The notes under the pieces were generated by a model that did not search any database, was not told the DNA's origin, and was given only the letters and a program-made list of their open reading frames with translations. This document shows positions 60,385 through 64,000 of a stretch of 64,000 bases of DNA, one piece after another. A program made the translations under genes and the position numbers. The stretch is from Lamellibrachia satsuma. Lineage: Eukaryota > Annelida > Polychaeta > Sabellida > Siboglinidae. Positions within the stretch are counted from its first letter, which is position 1; every line of letters begins with the position of its first letter. The stretch is taken from assembly GCA_033239005.1 (NCBI GenBank), contig BSQZ01000126.1, positions 1-64,000 of the forward strand, written 5' to 3'.

Positions 60385-61082
60385 CTGAGCCATTTAGTAG
60401 AATCAAAATTGTTGGGACAGAATCTTCCCCTATTCCATGTGTGTCAAAATGCACCGCTTAAAAAAATCACATCCACCGTTTAACAAAGTAGTAGAGTTTT
60501 TGACTATAGATCAGTATTTTTATGCGAAAAATTATACATTGTACAAATAAAACATCTGTAATATAAAGTAGTTTGTGTCTATTTATCCATCTCTTTGTTT
60601 CCTCATATCTGTCAGTTTCACATCTATGGAGCTGAAATTTTGTAGGCGTGTCCATGGTGATGGTTGGTAAAAGTGATTTGTAATTCCCGGAGGGGGGGGG
60701 GTTGTGATATTACAAAGGAATCTATGTGGACGGTTGACGTAAATTTCGTAACTCATAATTTGTGCAACTCGGCTAGTTACATATAAACTGAAATATTATT
60801 AAATGTATCCGTTGCAATGTGGACAAGCCCTTGCCAGATTTATGTAACTACGTTGTGACTTTCGTCTGTTTAAGAAAATGTGTCGTTTGAGAATATCGAT
60901 TTATAAAATTTTACAGCTACTATGCAGTAATTCAGAATAAATGAAATAAAACTATATTGTTAGACGTACATTCACATCCATCATTCAGAGTCCATTCTGT
61001 TGAAAATTCGGTTAAGAGAATCTGCCACTTAAAATAATCAAATTGCTCTGGCCCGAAGTGATTCTGCTAACCGGAGTCATCA
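60385..61082. mobile_element. possible pogo/Tigger-like MITE relic
   Basis: The left part (tagtagaatcaaaattgttg, then gaatcttcccctattcc) matches the repeat that follows the RT fossil in array units. The right part (gaatctgccacttaaaataa; gattctgctaaccggag) looks like the opposite inverted end. In the array the repeat starts CAGTGAACTCTGC after a TA, as pogo-type elements do. No transposase. Confidence 0.4.
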
Positions 61083-63637
61083 GAAGTTACTTTTTTAATT
61101 TCAGCAGAAACTAATTGTCTGCTGTACTGTAGGCAGTACTGCTGGGAAATAAATCATCTCACACACAAACTTTTGTACAGCTGCTATCGTGGGAAAAGAA
61201 TGATTCTTTAAACTGGACTACAGCTGGACATCCTTTTTAGAAAACTTGCTTGAAATCCTGTTTTATGTGTCTTAGGAATGCACGTGCAAACATACTAACT
61301 AAAACTAGGTACCGGCAGCCCAAAATGCAATGAGGATTTATGACAGTGAAATTTATTGCAATGAATAGAAAATTAAAAAACATGAAAAATTAAAAAAATT
61401 AATGTTCTATCTTAAAAATTAAAGAAATTACAGCCATTTTTGCCTTACAGCAGCACATCTCCTAAATCACTCAACATGGCCTACTAGTACAATACATAGA
61501 GACTGTACCCAATTTTTTTTTGAGAGCTGTCACACACACCATAGGGCTTTGGCATTCCTTCAAAAATGGCAAAATGTGCAATTAGTACTTTCGTTACAAA
61601 GTACTCGATTTACGCCATTTTACCCCATATTCAGTGGGTCATAACATTTGAACCATTCTACCTATCTTCAATAAATTTTGACATGACTTAAAGGAAGTTA
61701 TGTACTTTACTTTACACTTAGGCTCATTGCTGCCAAAAAGTAAATATGCCTGCACTGATGTTCAGAAAGAGAGATTTTCAAAAAAATACAACTTTACCGC
61801 CAAACTCCCGAAGTCGTCCCTTATTCAGTGATCACCAGTCACAATCACCAGTCACAATCCAAACATAAAAGTCAGCAAGAAGAAGAGTTCAGCAAGTTGT
61901 CAAGTGCATTTTATTTATTTATTTTTGAAAAATAATTAAATTTTTGATGTGCCAAAAATTTATGAAATATTGAAATAAGCAAATAAAAGAAGTGTCCCCT
62001 TACATCTTTCTATCACAAATGTCACTGTAAATTTCATGAAGCAATCAACTCTAATTTGTCTTCAGAATGTTGCCCCCAGGTCATATATCAGATTGCATAG
62101 ATCAAGGGACTGTGTTTATGTAGATACACATGTGTAATTAATCAATTAAACAAGCTAATTTGAAATGCTCACTGTGACAACATGAGTATCGGTTTGCAAC
62201 ATGCTCACAAGGTGGCACCGTTCTCGATTTTAAGCATCCTGCTAGACTATGAAAATATATCAATAAAATGCAGAATTTACATGTATTCATGTTTGTAAAT
62301 CAAAGTTCACCCTTCACCAGATGCTAAATATTAAAAATGAGTGTCATAAATCATTATTTACGTGGCAGAAATTTATCACTGCATGGGCGGCGCCATCTAG
62401 TGGCATCTTGCTACATTCATACTCAAACCAGAGTCAGCCCCATTTCGACCAAAAAGTGCTGTAGATACATATGTTGATGTCAGCATATGCATGAAATTAT
62501 TATTTGTAGTTATAGTTAATGCATCACTTATATGGAAGAATGGCTAGACTATGTGAAAAATTACATAGTTTGACCAAAACATCGCTCGGAATCGAGCCGG
62601 CAAAGGAAGTCGCCATGCTGCCTCGCAGGCTTAGTTTTCGACCAATCGGGTGGCGTTTTACAACCATAGCCTCTAACCGGATGTTTTGATTGACAGAAAA
62701 TTCCATGCTCTTTAAAAAAATACCTGAATTGATAATGATATTTTCATTATTTCTGTTAAAAAATCTCCTTTAAAATATTTAAAAAGCTGTTTCGTTTACA
62801 ATGTTAGAGAAAATGGTGTACTGCCTTACACCAATGGAAAGATCTCGATCGCCTCTTTCCTTTGTAGGTCAAAGTATTGTTCTAATTATAGAAAATCTCT
62901 TTTTCTGCTGTGATGGCAAGCGCTTCCCATGGCGAAACACGTTCACGATACTGTGGTTGATCGTTGTTTTTCTTGTGTTTTCAAGCAAACACACACACAA
63001 AATAGTACTCAAATGAAAGACAAGAAGTCAATCAACAAGAACACACAGATTTCATTTCATGAGAAAACACGGAAGTTACAACAACTTGAAAATGCACAAT
63101 TTTCCATGATCTGACTGCTGAGACAGGGTGTTACATAGGCTTGCCGGTACCTACTAAAACTGGAAACATAAGACAAAATCTATTCAACACGATATCTGCC
63201 ACCGGTTCACTTCAACGCCATAAAACTAACTTCCTTGCTTCTTATGACTATACCCAGTCATAAAATAATTCCTTCGATTTCATATTTTTCCTTCTCATTA
63301 TTTTCGCATATGCAGATTATCAGTTGCTGACCACATCCCATAATATGCTACTGCACCACAGTCAAATAAAGACAATATTGGTAGCAGTTTCTGACAACAT
63401 TTTTCATTATCAGAAAACAAATTGTGGTCGTTTTACTAAAAATGCAGGAAGATTTATTCCTATGTGAATGCGTGATAATTTAACCCTTTGTGGGAGGCAA
63501 TATTTCATGTTAAAATGCAGTTTTATTCTGTGTAATTTGAAAGGTAAGACATGTCTGAAAGTTCTGTCAGACACTTGTCTGGTTGACAAGGTAAACATTT
63601 GAAAAGGTGTTTAAAGGCCTTCCTTAAAAAACAATGT
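61083..63637. other. non-coding AT-rich DNA, no gene recognised
   Basis: Only short frames without known domains occur. A less AT-rich island (about 62,560-62,690, with gaccaatcgggtggcg) could be regulatory or an old repeat, but nothing decides it. Confidence 0.35.
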
Positions 63638-64000
63638 AAATGTTAATTACATATAGTACAGCTCAACAGACAATGACAGGAAGAGAAATGTTAATTACAT
63701 ATAGTACAGCTCAACAGACAATGACAGGAAGAGAAATGTTAATTACATATAGTACAGCTCAACAGACAATGACAGGAAGAGAAATGTTAATTACATATAG
63801 TACAGCTCAACACACAATGACAGGAAGAGAAATGTTAATTACATATAGTACAGCTCAACAGACAATGACAGGAAGAGAAATGTTAATTACATATAGTACA
63901 GCTCAACAGACAATGACAGGAAGAGAAATGTTAATTATATATAGTACAGCTCAACACACAATGACAGGAAGAGAAATGTTAATTACATATAGTACAGCTC
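63638..64000. repeat. 48-bp minisatellite, at least 7.6 copies
   Basis: The unit is aatgttaattacatatagta plus 28 bases. It runs off the right edge. Copies differ at cagaca/cacaca and acatat/atatat. Confidence 0.97.

Noticed and set aside
62524..63114. Short frames near the right end as first exons of the receptor
   Set aside because: No known N-terminal domain (Death, CARD, DED) and no convincing donor site in phase 1.

Overview
The window is animal (metazoan) genomic DNA, AT-rich and full of introns and repeats, most likely from an aquatic invertebrate. The host gene has a NACHT domain followed by leucine-rich repeats (an NLR-type innate immune receptor), its exons carry canonical splice sites, and the surrounding DNA holds non-LTR, DIRS-like, hAT and Polinton elements. 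I cannot name the phylum from the sequence.

Host gene. Nearly the whole window can be read as one giant NLR gene on the minus strand, running from about 59.8 kb down past position 1. In transcription order there are three microexons (59,802-59,782; 56,826-56,803; 56,240-56,211), a 1.6-kb NACHT exon (54,830-53,195), two LRR exons (46.4 and 45.8 kb), a pair of LRR exons of types A and B (32.1 and 31.5 kb), and then an array of eleven tandem copies of the same A+B pair (24,860 to 1,191) plus a partial twelfth A exon cut by the window edge. Each array unit is about 1.9-2.2 kb. It contains an 84-bp A exon, an 87-bp B exon, a TA microsatellite in the A-to-B intron, and a fossil of reverse transcriptase in the B-to-A intron. 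All LRR exons are phase 2-2, so any number can be joined without breaking the frame. The 30.67-32.17 kb segment looks like an older, diverged unit that carries the same fossil.

Mobile DNA inside the gene. A 10,675-bp Polinton/Maverick-like element (32,476-43,150) sits in an intron, with 170-bp terminal inverted repeats starting AG and a perfect 6-bp target duplication (TATATG). It keeps an adenovirus-type protease, a major capsid protein, a chromodomain integrase and small structural genes. Internal deletions have fused the exonuclease half of its protein-primed polymerase to the Walker B half of the packaging ATPase, removed most of a penton-like gene, and left a duplicated, partly erased capsid block. 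A degraded hAT element (49,891-52,943) sits between the NACHT exon and the first LRR exon. Other material includes a DIRS-like relic (27.7-30.6 kb), several non-LTR fragments, a two-part LTR-like repeat here called B-A, and minisatellites of 26, 36, 40, 48, 48 and 83 bp, several of which grow out of or abut LINE sequence.

The most interesting system is the receptor itself: a phase-symmetric, highly homogenised LRR exon array, with TA tracts in every unit that could promote unequal exchange, together with duplicated microexons upstream of NACHT.
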